In this document: in pieces, positions 27,435 through 36,210 of the stretch
Position numbering within the stretch: the stretch's first letter is position 1
Layout of the letters: every line of letters begins with the position of its first letter
Assembly: GCA_028277395.1 (NCBI GenBank)
Contig: JANQGJ010000043.1
Coordinates: forward strand, 1 to 46,051
DNA from: Bacteroidales bacterium
GTDB taxonomy: Bacteria; Bacteroidota; Bacteroidia; Bacteroidales; F082
Reading direction: 5' to 3'
Length of the DNA stretch: 46,051 nucleotides
Translations under genes and position numbers: made by a program
Notes under the pieces: model-generated
The model's input: only the letters and a program-made list of their open reading frames with translations
Told to the model about the DNA's origin: nothing
Database searches by the model: none

Positions 27435-28874
27435 ATGACAGAAGTAGTTAAACGATCATTAAGAGATAATACCGGGGTCAGATGGTTTGTTCTGATTTTG
27501 GTTTCCTTGTGTATGTTAATAGCATATACCTTTATGGAAGTATTGTCACCTCTTCAAACTTTAGTACAAAGTACCTATGGCTGGAGTGGTTCAGAATGGG
27601 GGATAGTAACCGGTGCTCAGGGCTACCTGAATGTCTTCGCCTTTATGTTAATCTTTGCCGGTATTGTTCTTGATAAGATGGGAATCAGATTCACAGCTGT
27701 TAGCTCAGGTATTGTGATGATTCTTGGTGCAATTATTAAATACTGGGCATTTGCAGGTAATTTTGAAGTTGGTTCAGAAATTATTGGTATTGATTCCAGG
27801 GTATTTGTATCTGCAGCAGGGTTTGCTATCTTCTGTGTTGGTGCTGAAGGTGCTGGTATAACTGTTTCAAGAATTATAGTTAAGTGGTTTAAAGGTAGAG
27901 AAATGGCGCTTGCAATGGGTACAGAAATGGCTTTGGCCCGATTTGGATCATTTATCGCTCTATTTGGCGCTCCACGTATTGCAAATGCAATTGATATTCC
28001 AACATCAGTTTTAGTAGGCGCTATCGCGTTGTGTATCGCATTAATACTGTTTATTGTTTATACTGTTATGGATAGCAGATTGGATAAACAGCTTAATGAG
28101 GATGCTGTCGAAGAGGATCCTTTCCAGATTTCTGATCTTAAACTAATAATCTCAAGTAAAGGATTTTGGTACATTGCTATACTATGTTTGTTATTTTACT
28201 CAGCAGTGTTCCCTTTTTACAAGTTTTCATCGGGATTAATGGTAAATAAATTTGGAGTTGATCCGGGTACAGCCGGTGATATTCCATCAATACTACCATT
28301 TGGTACAATATTGTTAACACCGTTATTTGGGTTTGTTTATGATAAGATAGGTAAAGGTGCTTCAATAATGATACTTGGTGCTGCTCTTCTTGTTGTAGTA
28401 CATACTATCTTTTATATTCCTTCACTTACTGAAACATGGACAGCTATTTTTGCAGTTGTTCTGTTGGGAATAGCATTTTCACTTGTTCCATCAGCGATGT
28501 GGCCATCAGTTCCGAAAATTATACCTGAAAAACAATTAGGCTCTGCCTATGCCCTGATATTCTATGTCCAGAATATTGGTCTAATGCTTGTTCCAATTCT
28601 ATTAGGAGTAGTTCTGGATAAAACCAATCCCGGAGTTAATGAAAAAACCGAAGCTGCCATTGAGAGTTTTAGGGAAAGTGGTGTTCCGGCAAGTGATATC
28701 GCCGATAAAGTTCAGGCATTAAGAGTAAGTGGTGAAATTCCAATGTTTGATTATTCCAATACATGGTTAATATTTGTTACTCTAACAGTATTGGCAGTAA
28801 TATTTGGATTTTTACTAAAAGCAGAAGATAAGAGAAAAGGATTTGGACTTGAGCTTCCAAATATTCAGAAATAA
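27435..28874 (+). CDS. MFS transporter, possibly MFSD1-like dipeptide carrier
   Basis: This 479-residue protein has about 12 helices. After the first helix it has FMEVLSPLQTLVQ, and the loop after helix 2 is GIVLDKMGIRFT, the MFS D-R/K motif. IIVKWFKGREMALAMG and FGFVYDKIGKGASIM mark the middle and second-half loops. The pattern recalls the animal lysosomal transporter MFSD1, which I know to carry dipeptides; I could not check this by alignment. The dipeptidase gene pepD begins 17 bases after its stop, which fits a carrier that brings in dipeptides for cleavage. Substrate is inferred from context only. Confidence 0.75.
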   Translation: MTEVVKRSLRDNTGVRWFVLILVSLCMLIAYTFMEVLSPLQTLVQSTYGWSGSEWGIVTGAQGYLNVFAFMLIFAGIVLDKMGIRFTAVSSGIVMILGAIIKYWAFAGNFEVGSEIIGIDSRVFVSAAGFAIFCVGAEGAGITVSRIIVKWFKGREMALAMGTEMALARFGSFIALFGAPRIANAIDIPTSVLVGAIALCIALILFIVYTVMDSRLDKQLNEDAVEEDPFQISDLKLIISSKGFWYIAILCLLFYSAVFPFYKFSSGLMVNKFGVDPGTAGDIPSILPFGTILLTPLFGFVYDKIGKGASIMILGAALLVVVHTIFYIPSLTETWTAIFAVVLLGIAFSLVPSAMWPSVPKIIPEKQLGSAYALIFYVQNIGLMLVPILLGVVLDKTNPGVNEKTEAAIESFRESGVPASDIADKVQALRVSGEIPMFDYSNTWLIFVTLTVLAVIFGFLLKAEDKRKGFGLELPNIQK

Positions 28875-28891
28875 TAATAAAAAGAAGAAAA

Positions 28892-30352
28892 ATGGGTAAA
28901 GATATATTACAGTTAAAACCGGAATCGGTTTGGAAGAATTTTTATGAATTAACTCAAATTCCACGTCCTTCTAAAAAGGAAGAACAGGTAATTGCGTATC
29001 TAAAAAAATTTGGTGAAGACCTTCAGCTTGAAACAATAGTTGATGAAGTGGGTAATGTTATTATAAAAAAACCTGCTACAGAAGGAATGGAAGACAGAAA
29101 AGGGATTATCCTTCAGGGACATATTGATATGGTTCCCCAAAAGAACTCTGATACTGTTCATGATTTTGAAAAAGATCCGATTGACGCATATATTGATGGT
29201 GAGTGGGTAACGGCAAAAGGAACAACTCTTGGTGCTGACAACGGAATGGGTGTTGCTGCAGCTATGGCTGTTCTTGAAGCTAAGGATCTGGTTCATGGTC
29301 CTGTAGAAGCACTACTAACTATGGATGAAGAAACCGGTATGACTGGTGCTGAAAACCTTAAACCGGGAATTCTAAGTGGTGATATTTTAATAAATCTTGA
29401 TTCTGAGGATGAGGGAGAATTATATATTGGATGTGCCGGTGGTATTGATACTTTAGGTGAATTTACCTATACTCCTGAAGAAGTACCACAAGGTGTTGCA
29501 GCTTACAAAGTAAGTGTAAAAGGATTGAAAGGCGGACACTCGGGGTTAGATATAAATCTGGGCAGGGGGAATGCTAACAAAATAATGAATATTCTGCTTC
29601 TGAAAGCTGGTGAGAAGTATGGTTTAAGACTTGCTAATATTGATGGAGGAAGTCTTAGAAATGCAATTCCGAGAGAATCATTTGCTGTTACTGTGGTTCC
29701 TGAAGATAATAAGGAAAATTTCGAGCTCTTTGTAAAAGAATTTGAAGCAATTGTACAGGATGAATTTAAAGAAGCAGATTCAGGTGTTGTGGTGATTGCA
29801 GAACCAACTGATATGCCCGAAACTGTTATCGATGAGAAAACTCAGAACAACCTTTATGTAGCAGTTGCAGGTTGCCCTAACGGGGTAATAAAAATGAGTG
29901 AAAGTGTTAAAGGAATCACTGAAACTTCTACAAATCTTGCAATTGTAAAATCAACAGATAATAAGATTGAACTTGCAACATTACAACGCAGTTTAGTTGA
30001 TGACGACAAGGACAAACTGGGAGCAGAGATGCGAAAAGTATTTGAAGCAGCAGGTGCAAAAGCTGAAAGTTCTGGTTCATACCCGGGATGGAAACCAAAC
30101 CCGGATTCTCCAATATTAAAAGAGATGAAAGAGGTGTACAACAGGAAATTTGGAAAAGTTCCTGAAGTAAAGGTAATTCATGCAGGTCTTGAGTGTGGTA
30201 TTTTAGGTGCAATATATCCTAATTGGGATATGATATCGTTTGGGCCAACAATTAGAAACCCCCACTCACCTGATGAAATGGTAAATATTGAAACCGTTCA
30301 GTTGTTTTGGGATTTTCTTGTTGAAACTTTAAAAAATGCACCAACTAAATAG
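28892..30352 (+). CDS. pepD: Aminoacyl-histidine dipeptidase (M20C)
   Basis: This 486-residue cytoplasmic zinc peptidase cuts dipeptides such as carnosine and other Xaa-His. Metal and catalytic residues are visible: His77 and Asp79 in QGHIDMVPQ, Asp116 in TLGADNGMG, Glu146-Glu147 in MDEETGM, Asp in INLDSEDEGEL, and a late His in RNPHSPDEM. GGHSGLDINLGRGNA belongs to the lid or dimerisation domain. The length is standard for PepD. It forms a two-gene operon with the MFS carrier upstream, which may supply its substrate. Confidence 0.95.
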   Translation: MGKDILQLKPESVWKNFYELTQIPRPSKKEEQVIAYLKKFGEDLQLETIVDEVGNVIIKKPATEGMEDRKGIILQGHIDMVPQKNSDTVHDFEKDPIDAYIDGEWVTAKGTTLGADNGMGVAAAMAVLEAKDLVHGPVEALLTMDEETGMTGAENLKPGILSGDILINLDSEDEGELYIGCAGGIDTLGEFTYTPEEVPQGVAAYKVSVKGLKGGHSGLDINLGRGNANKIMNILLLKAGEKYGLRLANIDGGSLRNAIPRESFAVTVVPEDNKENFELFVKEFEAIVQDEFKEADSGVVVIAEPTDMPETVIDEKTQNNLYVAVAGCPNGVIKMSESVKGITETSTNLAIVKSTDNKIELATLQRSLVDDDKDKLGAEMRKVFEAAGAKAESSGSYPGWKPNPDSPILKEMKEVYNRKFGKVPEVKVIHAGLECGILGAIYPNWDMISFGPTIRNPHSPDEMVNIETVQLFWDFLVETLKNAPTK

Positions 30353-30459
30353 TAGGCTTTATTACTTGTAATTAATAAAGTGGAAGTTAAATAACAACTT
30401 ATATCTCAGAACAAACCATGGATGATTTATGAAAAAGAAAAATCTTTTCACAGATTTGT

Positions 30460-30489
30460 TTTGAGATATTAAATAAATTTCTACTTTTG
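30460..30489 (+). promoter_or_regulatory. Promoter of rpmH
   Basis: TTTG at 30460-30463 and TACTTTTG at 30482-30489 (followed by C) are 18 bases apart, a strong Bacteroidota promoter. The rpmH ATG follows 26 bases later. Confidence 0.7.
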
Positions 30490-30515
30490 CACTCCCTAAA
30501 GAAAATTATAAGACG

Positions 30516-30668
30516 ATGACAAAAAGAACATTTCAACCATCGGTAAGAAAAAGAAAAAATAAGCACGGTTTCCGTGAGAGAATGGCTAGTGTTAATGGTC
30601 GTAAGGTGCTTAAGAGAAGAAGATCAAAAGGAAGAAAAAAACTTACTGTTTCTGACGAGATGCGCTAA
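30516..30668 (+). CDS. rpmH: 50S ribosomal protein L34
   Basis: This 50-residue, very basic protein starts [20 protein letters not shown] and continues [20 protein letters not shown] to [10 protein letters not shown], a clear L34. It is a structural protein of the large ribosomal subunit. It has its own promoter upstream and a strong terminator 30 bases after the stop, so it is monocistronic here. The usual bacterial partners rnpA and dnaA are not adjacent. Confidence 0.97.
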   Translation: MTKRTFQPSVRKRKNKHGFRERMASVNGRKVLKRRRSKGRKKLTVSDEMR

Positions 30669-30698
30669 AATTCAGCGTAATGTTATAATATATAATTC

Positions 30699-30727
30699 GG
30701 GAGGTATGTGTTCATACCTCCCTTTTT
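30699..30727 (+). terminator. Rho-independent terminator of rpmH
   Basis: A perfect 10-base stem (GGGAGGTATG 30699-30708, CATACCTCCC 30713-30722) with a 4-base loop is followed by TTTTT. Apart from this hairpin and the -7 box at 30993, I see nothing in 30669-31021. Confidence 0.92.
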
Positions 30728-30992
30728 AGTTTTATTTTCTGAATTATCACCTACTTTAACATCAAATTTATCTTAACCTGTAGCTATTATTTCGTGTATT
30801 ATTTTTCATCCCTGGTATTTTCAATACAGATAAGATATCAAATCTATAAATTGTAATGTGACATCGATCATTACAAAGAACGGCGATTGACCTGTAACCT
30901 ATATGCTTTTAACCAAAATGATCTTTATTATTTCTTTTGTTAAAAAGGTTTAACGAACCTGCTAAATTACACATGGTTTTAATAAAAAGTGA

Positions 30993-31000
30993 TAAATTCG
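30993..31000 (+). promoter_or_regulatory. Possible -7 box for the DUF4834-YfhO operon
   Basis: TAAATTCG has one mismatch to TAnnTTTG and lies 21 bases before the ATG at 31022. It falls just inside the longer frame that opens at 30989, supporting the later start. Confidence 0.4.
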
Positions 31001-31021
31001 CAAAGCATTAAAAAATTTCTG

Positions 31022-31291
31022 ATGGAAATATTGCTGAAGTTTATTTTTATAGTAATAGTTATTTACTATGCTCTTAGGTTATTCCTGAGATATGGACTGC
31101 CCTGGTTGATTAACCGATTTTTGAAGAGGCAACAGGAGAAGTTCAATAACATGTCAGGGTTTGGCGATTCGGTTGTAGATGAGAAGGCTGATGGTGAGGT
31201 TTATATAAAGACTGACAGGGATAAACGTTCAAAAAAAAGCAACGATAGTGATTTTGGGGAATATGTTGAATTTGAGGATATCGAAGAATAG
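31022..31291 (+). CDS. DUF4834 small membrane protein
   Basis: This 89-residue protein has one N-terminal helix (MEILLKFIFIVIVIYYALRL). A short basic linker (RFLKRQQEKFNN) and an acidic C-terminal tail (DFGEYVEFEDIEE) follow. This layout matches DUF4834, a small Bacteroidota family of unknown function. The frame is open from 30989, but the ATG at 31022 starts directly at the helix and is better placed for the -7 box. The YfhO-like gene starts 29 bases after the stop, and DUF4834 and YfhO genes are often neighbours in this phylum, as I recall. Confidence 0.75.
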   Translation: MEILLKFIFIVIVIYYALRLFLRYGLPWLINRFLKRQQEKFNNMSGFGDSVVDEKADGEVYIKTDRDKRSKKSNDSDFGEYVEFEDIEE

Positions 31292-31320
31292 AATTATTAC
31301 AGCACATAAATCAATTAATA

Positions 31321-33837
31321 ATGGATAAGAATAATACCATTTTTTCAGGTGGACTAAAGAAAGAAAATGTTATAACATATATTGTTGCGATAGTTGTTTT
31401 CTTATTGATCACGGTAATATATTTTTCTCCTGTACTTGAAGGGAAAAAACTGAAGCAACATGACATTACTATGTTTAAAGGAATGTCAAAGGAGATTGTT
31501 GATCATCGTGAAGCAACAGGTGGAGAGGAACCTTTATGGACAAACTCCATGTTTGGAGGTATGCCTGCCTGGCAGATATCCGTAAAATACAGTGGTAACT
31601 TAATGAGATTTGTTGACAAAGCTGTAACACTGTGGTTACCTTATCCGATTAATTTTGTGTTTCTTTATTTTCTTGGTTTCTTTATTTTAATGTTGGTTCT
31701 AAAGGTTGATCCCAAAGTTGGAATCATAGGTTCCATTGCGTTTGCCCTTTCGTCTTACTTCTTTATAATATTGGGTGCTGGTCATACATCAAAAGCGCAT
31801 GCAATTGGTTATATGGCCCCTGTTTTAGCAGGTATTATACTTACCTTCAGGGGGAAATATTGGCAGGGAGCATTATTAACTGCGATTGCACTGTCACTGG
31901 AGATCCTGTCTGGTCATTTACAAATGACATATTATTTGCTTATAATCATAATTATTTATGGAATTTTCAAACTGGTTGAGTCAATTATTGAAAAAAGAAT
32001 GCCTCACTTCTTCAAGGCCACAGGTTTTCTGATTGTTGCTGCAATACTGGCGATCTTAACACATACAACTAATCTTTGGGCAACATATGATTATGGTAAA
32101 GATACGATGAGGGGAAAACCTGAATTAACAAAAAATGCCGATATTAAATCAGGTGGTCTGGACAAGGATTATATTACTGGTTGGAGTGTCGGAATTCAGG
32201 AGACCTGGTCATTGATAATTCCAAATGTAAAAGGAGGAGCTTCAGGAATACTTGGAGATGTGAAAGAGTTGAAAGAAGCAGATAGGTCATACAGAGATAT
32301 CATAGCCCAAAGAACTAATTCCTACTGGGGAGACCAGCCTGGCGTATCAGGCCCTGTTTATGTTGGTGTTATTGTGATGTTCTTTTTCATATTGGCACTG
32401 TTCATTGTAAAGAATAATATGAAGTGGGTATTGTTAATAGCAACAATTCTTTCTGTTTTCTTAGCATGGGGTAAAAACTGGATGCCATTTACAGACTTCT
32501 TCATTGATTATGTTCCGGGTTATAATAAATTCAGGGCTGTTTCGATGACCTTAGTAATCGCAGAGTTAACTATTCCCATTCTTGCATTTTTAGGATTAGG
32601 GAAACTTGTTTCTAATCCGGAGATATTAAAAGACAGTAAAAAACCTTTTTATTATGCTTTTGGGTTAACAGGAGGAATTCTGTTTGTTATTTATTTATTT
32701 CCGACACTGATATTCGACTTTACCAGTGTTGCTGAGAAAATGCAATTTGATCAGCTGGCAAGTAGCAATGATGCAGGACAGGTTAAACTTTATCTGTCTA
32801 ATTTAAAGAATGTCAGAATTGCAATATTTAAAGCAGATGTTCTGAGAAGCATCATTTTTGTATCACTTGCAGCTCTACTGGTTTATCTTTTTATTATTGA
32901 TAAATTAAAGAAGATATGGCTGATATCTGGTCTTGGAGTTTTGATACTGCTAGATATGATCCCTATTAATCAGCGTTATTTAAACAACGACAATTTCATA
33001 CGAGGAAGAGAATACGAAAAACCATTTAAACCGGGTGTGGCAGATAATTATATATTAAATGATAATGATCCGGATTTTAGAGTACTTGATCTGACCAAAA
33101 GTACCTTTAATGACGCCGGTTGTTCGTATTTCCATAAAAGCATTGGAGGATATCATGGTGCAAAATTACAAAGGTACCAGGACCTGATTGAGAACTCTAT
33201 TCATAATGAAATACAGAGTTTCTATACATTATCCGGTGAGTCAACAATGAAAGATATAGAAGAAATGCTCAGTGGTCTTCAGGTTCTTAATATGTTGAAC
33301 ACAAAATATATTATTACTAACCCTAATACAGTGCCAATTGTAAATAAACATGCATTTGGTCACGCCTGGTTTGCAAATAATATTGTTATGGTTGACAATG
33401 CCGACGAAGAGATATCAGCTGTAAATAAAAACGATCTTTCTTTAACTGCGATAGTTGATAATAAGTTTTCGGAAAAACTGAAAGGACGTAGTTTTGAAAA
33501 CGAGAAGAATTCAACCATTACATTGAAATCATATGCGCCTAATTATCTGGTATATGATTTTAGTTCATCTTCGGAGCAGCTTGTTGTTTTTTCAGAGATT
33601 TATTACGATAAGGGATGGAATGCTTACATAGATGGAGAACAGGTTCCGTACTTAAGGGCAAATTATGTATTACGGGCATTGGTGGTTCCTGAGGGTGATC
33701 ATAAAATAGAGTTCAAATTTGAACCTAAGATATGGGTAACCGGAGAGAGAATTTCTTTTGCAAGTTCTTTGATATTGATACTGTTAATACTGGCATGTAT
33801 TGGTTTTGAAACCAAACGTATTATAAGAAATGATTAA
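31321..33837 (+). CDS. YfhO-like multi-pass membrane protein
   Basis: This 838-residue protein has about 12-13 membrane helices, beginning at about 17-37. Large loops include WTNSMFGGMPAWQISVKYSG near the N-terminus, typical of GT-C type glycosyltransferase folds. The C-terminal part is a soluble domain (about 570-805) with FSEIYYDKGWNAYIDGEQVP and LRALVVPEGDHKIEFKFEP, a YfhO hallmark, then a final helix. In Firmicutes YfhO glycosylates lipoteichoic acid. In Bacteroidota the acceptor is unknown, but a role in lipid-linked sugar transfer is likely. The next gene, a GT4 enzyme, follows closely. Confidence 0.85.
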   Translation: MDKNNTIFSGGLKKENVITYIVAIVVFLLITVIYFSPVLEGKKLKQHDITMFKGMSKEIVDHREATGGEEPLWTNSMFGGMPAWQISVKYSGNLMRFVDKAVTLWLPYPINFVFLYFLGFFILMLVLKVDPKVGIIGSIAFALSSYFFIILGAGHTSKAHAIGYMAPVLAGIILTFRGKYWQGALLTAIALSLEILSGHLQMTYYLLIIIIIYGIFKLVESIIEKRMPHFFKATGFLIVAAILAILTHTTNLWATYDYGKDTMRGKPELTKNADIKSGGLDKDYITGWSVGIQETWSLIIPNVKGGASGILGDVKELKEADRSYRDIIAQRTNSYWGDQPGVSGPVYVGVIVMFFFILALFIVKNNMKWVLLIATILSVFLAWGKNWMPFTDFFIDYVPGYNKFRAVSMTLVIAELTIPILAFLGLGKLVSNPEILKDSKKPFYYAFGLTGGILFVIYLFPTLIFDFTSVAEKMQFDQLASSNDAGQVKLYLSNLKNVRIAIFKADVLRSIIFVSLAALLVYLFIIDKLKKIWLISGLGVLILLDMIPINQRYLNNDNFIRGREYEKPFKPGVADNYILNDNDPDFRVLDLTKSTFNDAGCSYFHKSIGGYHGAKLQRYQDLIENSIHNEIQSFYTLSGESTMKDIEEMLSGLQVLNMLNTKYIITNPNTVPIVNKHAFGHAWFANNIVMVDNADEEISAVNKNDLSLTAIVDNKFSEKLKGRSFENEKNSTITLKSYAPNYLVYDFSSSSEQLVVFSEIYYDKGWNAYIDGEQVPYLRANYVLRALVVPEGDHKIEFKFEPKIWVTGERISFASSLILILLILACIGFETKRIIRND

Positions 33838-33870
33838 CAGTTCTGCTACAATTGAAATTTGGGATTTTCA

Positions 33871-35181
33871 TTGAAAAAGGTACTCATAATAACATATTAT
33901 TGGCCACCTAGCGGAGGTGGTGGTGTCCAAAGATGGGTAAAGTTTGTGAAATATTTGCAGAACTTCGGTTGGGAACCCGTAGTATTTACTCCTGAAAATC
34001 CGGAAGTACCTGTATTTGATGATTCTCTTTTTAAAGATATTCCTGTAAATATTCAGGTTGTAAAAAACAGGATCTGGGAACCCTACTCATTTTATAAAAA
34101 ATTTACAGGAAGAAAGAAGTCTGAGAAAATACAAACAGCATTTTTAAATGAAAAGAAAAAAGCTACCGGCTTTCTTGAAAGGTTGTCAGTTTGGATAAGA
34201 GGTAACCTGTTTATACCTGATGCACGAAAATACTGGATAAAGACCTCTGTTCGTGATATCACAGGGTTTCTTGATGAAAATTCAATTGATGTAATTGTTA
34301 CAACCGGTCCCCCCCATAGTGCTCATATGATTGGTTTGCATGTGAAAAGAATTACAGGAATTACATGGTTAGCTGATTTTAGAGATCCCTGGACAAATAT
34401 TGATTATTATAAAGATCTTAAGCTTACAAAAAGATCTGATAGAATTCACCACAAGCTTGAAAAACAGGTTCTTACGGAAGCTGACGGTGTTTCTGTTATT
34501 AGTCCTGGTATGGTAACAGATTTCATGAATATTGTAAAACGGGAATATCGTGTAATACCAAATGGATATGATTCAGATGATGTATCGTATAGTAATAAGA
34601 ATATTGTAAATAATGCGGAGTTCAGTCTGGCACATATTGGCTCATTAACAAAAACCAGGAATCCTGTCAATTTATGGAATGCATTAAGTAGTTTGGTTGC
34701 AGAGAATGAAGAATTTGCGAAAGATCTTGAAATCCATAATATTGGTAAAATTGATATTAATGCTGTTGAATCCCTGAATGAGTTTGGATTGACCGGATAT
34801 TTGAATCAAACGGATTACTTATCCCATGATAAAGTAATTGCCGAGCAACATAAAGCAACATTATTACTTCTTTTAATAAACGATACACCTAATGCAAAGC
34901 TTATTTTAACCGGAAAGATATTTGAATACCTTATTTCAGGTACACCAATTATCTGCATTGCCCCAACCGAAGGTGATGCCGCAAAAGTAATATCTGATAC
35001 TAACTCCGGGACTACATATGACTTCGATGAAGTCTGGAAATTAAAGAATGATATAAATAAATATTATTTGCGATTCAAGAATGGTGAAACCCTTGGTACA
35101 GTTAGTAAAAATGTTGAGAGATATGAAAGAAAGAATCTTACAGGTAAAATGGCTGATTATTTAAATGACATAACAGGTTGA
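33871..35181 (+). CDS. GT4-like glycosyltransferase with TTG start
   Basis: This 436-residue GT-B enzyme starts MKKVLIITYYWPPSGGGGVQ, the usual N-terminus of this group. It has VTTGPPHSAHMIGLHVKR and WLADFRDPWTN in the first half, then RVIPNGYDSDD and GKIFEYLISGTPIICIAP in the second. In-frame ATG is absent: TGA at 33853-33855 closes the frame, and only TTG 33859 and TTG 33871 remain before the conserved residues. I take 33871. It follows the YfhO-like gene by about 20-30 bases and likely acts in the same cell-surface sugar pathway. Confidence 0.85.
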   Translation: MKKVLIITYYWPPSGGGGVQRWVKFVKYLQNFGWEPVVFTPENPEVPVFDDSLFKDIPVNIQVVKNRIWEPYSFYKKFTGRKKSEKIQTAFLNEKKKATGFLERLSVWIRGNLFIPDARKYWIKTSVRDITGFLDENSIDVIVTTGPPHSAHMIGLHVKRITGITWLADFRDPWTNIDYYKDLKLTKRSDRIHHKLEKQVLTEADGVSVISPGMVTDFMNIVKREYRVIPNGYDSDDVSYSNKNIVNNAEFSLAHIGSLTKTRNPVNLWNALSSLVAENEEFAKDLEIHNIGKIDINAVESLNEFGLTGYLNQTDYLSHDKVIAEQHKATLLLLLINDTPNAKLILTGKIFEYLISGTPIICIAPTEGDAAKVISDTNSGTTYDFDEVWKLKNDINKYYLRFKNGETLGTVSKNVERYERKNLTGKMADYLNDITG

Positions 35182-35187
35182 TGCCGG

Positions 35188-36171
35188 TTAAATAGATGTT
35201 ATATTGGATACAAAATTATTTATATCGTAGTTTTCATCATTAAACACTTTATATAATTCTTTAAGCATCAGATTTTTTGTTTTTATTCCTCTTTTTTTTG
35301 CAATTTCTTCAACAAATACATTTACAGCAACTTTACCCTCCAGAACTACCTTCTCTGAAATATAATCTGTAAAGAAACCTTTGCCAATAAGAAGTCCTAA
35401 CGTTCTGTTTCTACTTAAATCATTAAGAGCTGTTAAAGAGAAATCACCAATACCACAGTAATTAAACATAGTGTATTCTTCGCCTCCGAATTTCGATATT
35501 ATCACCCTCATTTCATTAATTGCTTTTGTTAAAATCAATGATCTTAGGTTTGGTGAATCAAAATGTGCATCAACAATGCCAACAATAATGGCATATATAT
35601 TTTTAAGGATGCTTGCTAATTCCACACCGGTAACATCATTGGAATAGTCAAGAAAAATAGAGGTGTTTTTAAAAACTTCATCAAATAATCTGAAGTGTTT
35701 GTCTCTTTTAGAAGCCAGTGTAAATGCAGTTGGCATATTATTTACAATTTCTCTTGCAAAAGATGGTCCCTTCATTCCAAATATCTGATTGGGAATGATT
35801 CTTGCTATAGCCTGGGGAATGGTTTTTTGACCATCGCCAAAACCCTTGGCAAGATTTACTATAAGTGCATCTTCACCAATATAATGTGAATTTTCCCTTA
35901 TATAAGAAACAATAATACTTGATGGAATTCCAAGGAATATAATATCGGAATCATTAAGTATCGTTTTGTCGAATGTAGCCTTTAGTGAATGATCAAGATC
36001 AATGTTTGGAAAATACTTCCTGTTTATATGATCATTACTGATAGAATCGACTACATCCTGCTCAATGGACAATAAAAATACCTCGTATTTTTTCTTCTGA
36101 GCGAGCACATTGCCCATTGCAGTTGAAATTGCGCCACTACCAATAAAACATATTCTTAAACTATCGTTCAT
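35188..36171 (-). CDS. GpsA-like glycerol-3-phosphate dehydrogenase
   Basis: This 327-residue protein has the NAD(P)-binding GSGAISTAM (11-19), GPSFAREIVNNMPTAF in the middle, ELASILKNIYAIIVGI with the catalytic Lys, and CGIGDFSLTALNDLSRNRTL, which matches the GpsA C-terminal domain. GpsA normally has GxGxWGTA at the nucleotide site; here ISTA replaces that segment, so it is a diverged member. It would interconvert dihydroxyacetone phosphate and glycerol-3-phosphate, for phospholipids or a glycerol-phosphate polymer. It sits next to the flippase gene on the same strand, so use in a surface polymer is possible. It may also be the housekeeping enzyme. Confidence 0.8.
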   Translation of the reverse strand: MNDSLRICFIGSGAISTAMGNVLAQKKKYEVFLLSIEQDVVDSISNDHINRKYFPNIDLDHSLKATFDKTILNDSDIIFLGIPSSIIVSYIRENSHYIGEDALIVNLAKGFGDGQKTIPQAIARIIPNQIFGMKGPSFAREIVNNMPTAFTLASKRDKHFRLFDEVFKNTSIFLDYSNDVTGVELASILKNIYAIIVGIVDAHFDSPNLRSLILTKAINEMRVIISKFGGEEYTMFNYCGIGDFSLTALNDLSRNRTLGLLIGKGFFTDYISEKVVLEGKVAVNVFVEEIAKKRGIKTKNLMLKELYKVFNDENYDINNFVSNITSI

Positions 36172-36210
36172 TTTCCGGTTAAATAAAAGTAAACGTCAAA
36201 CAGCAAATTG

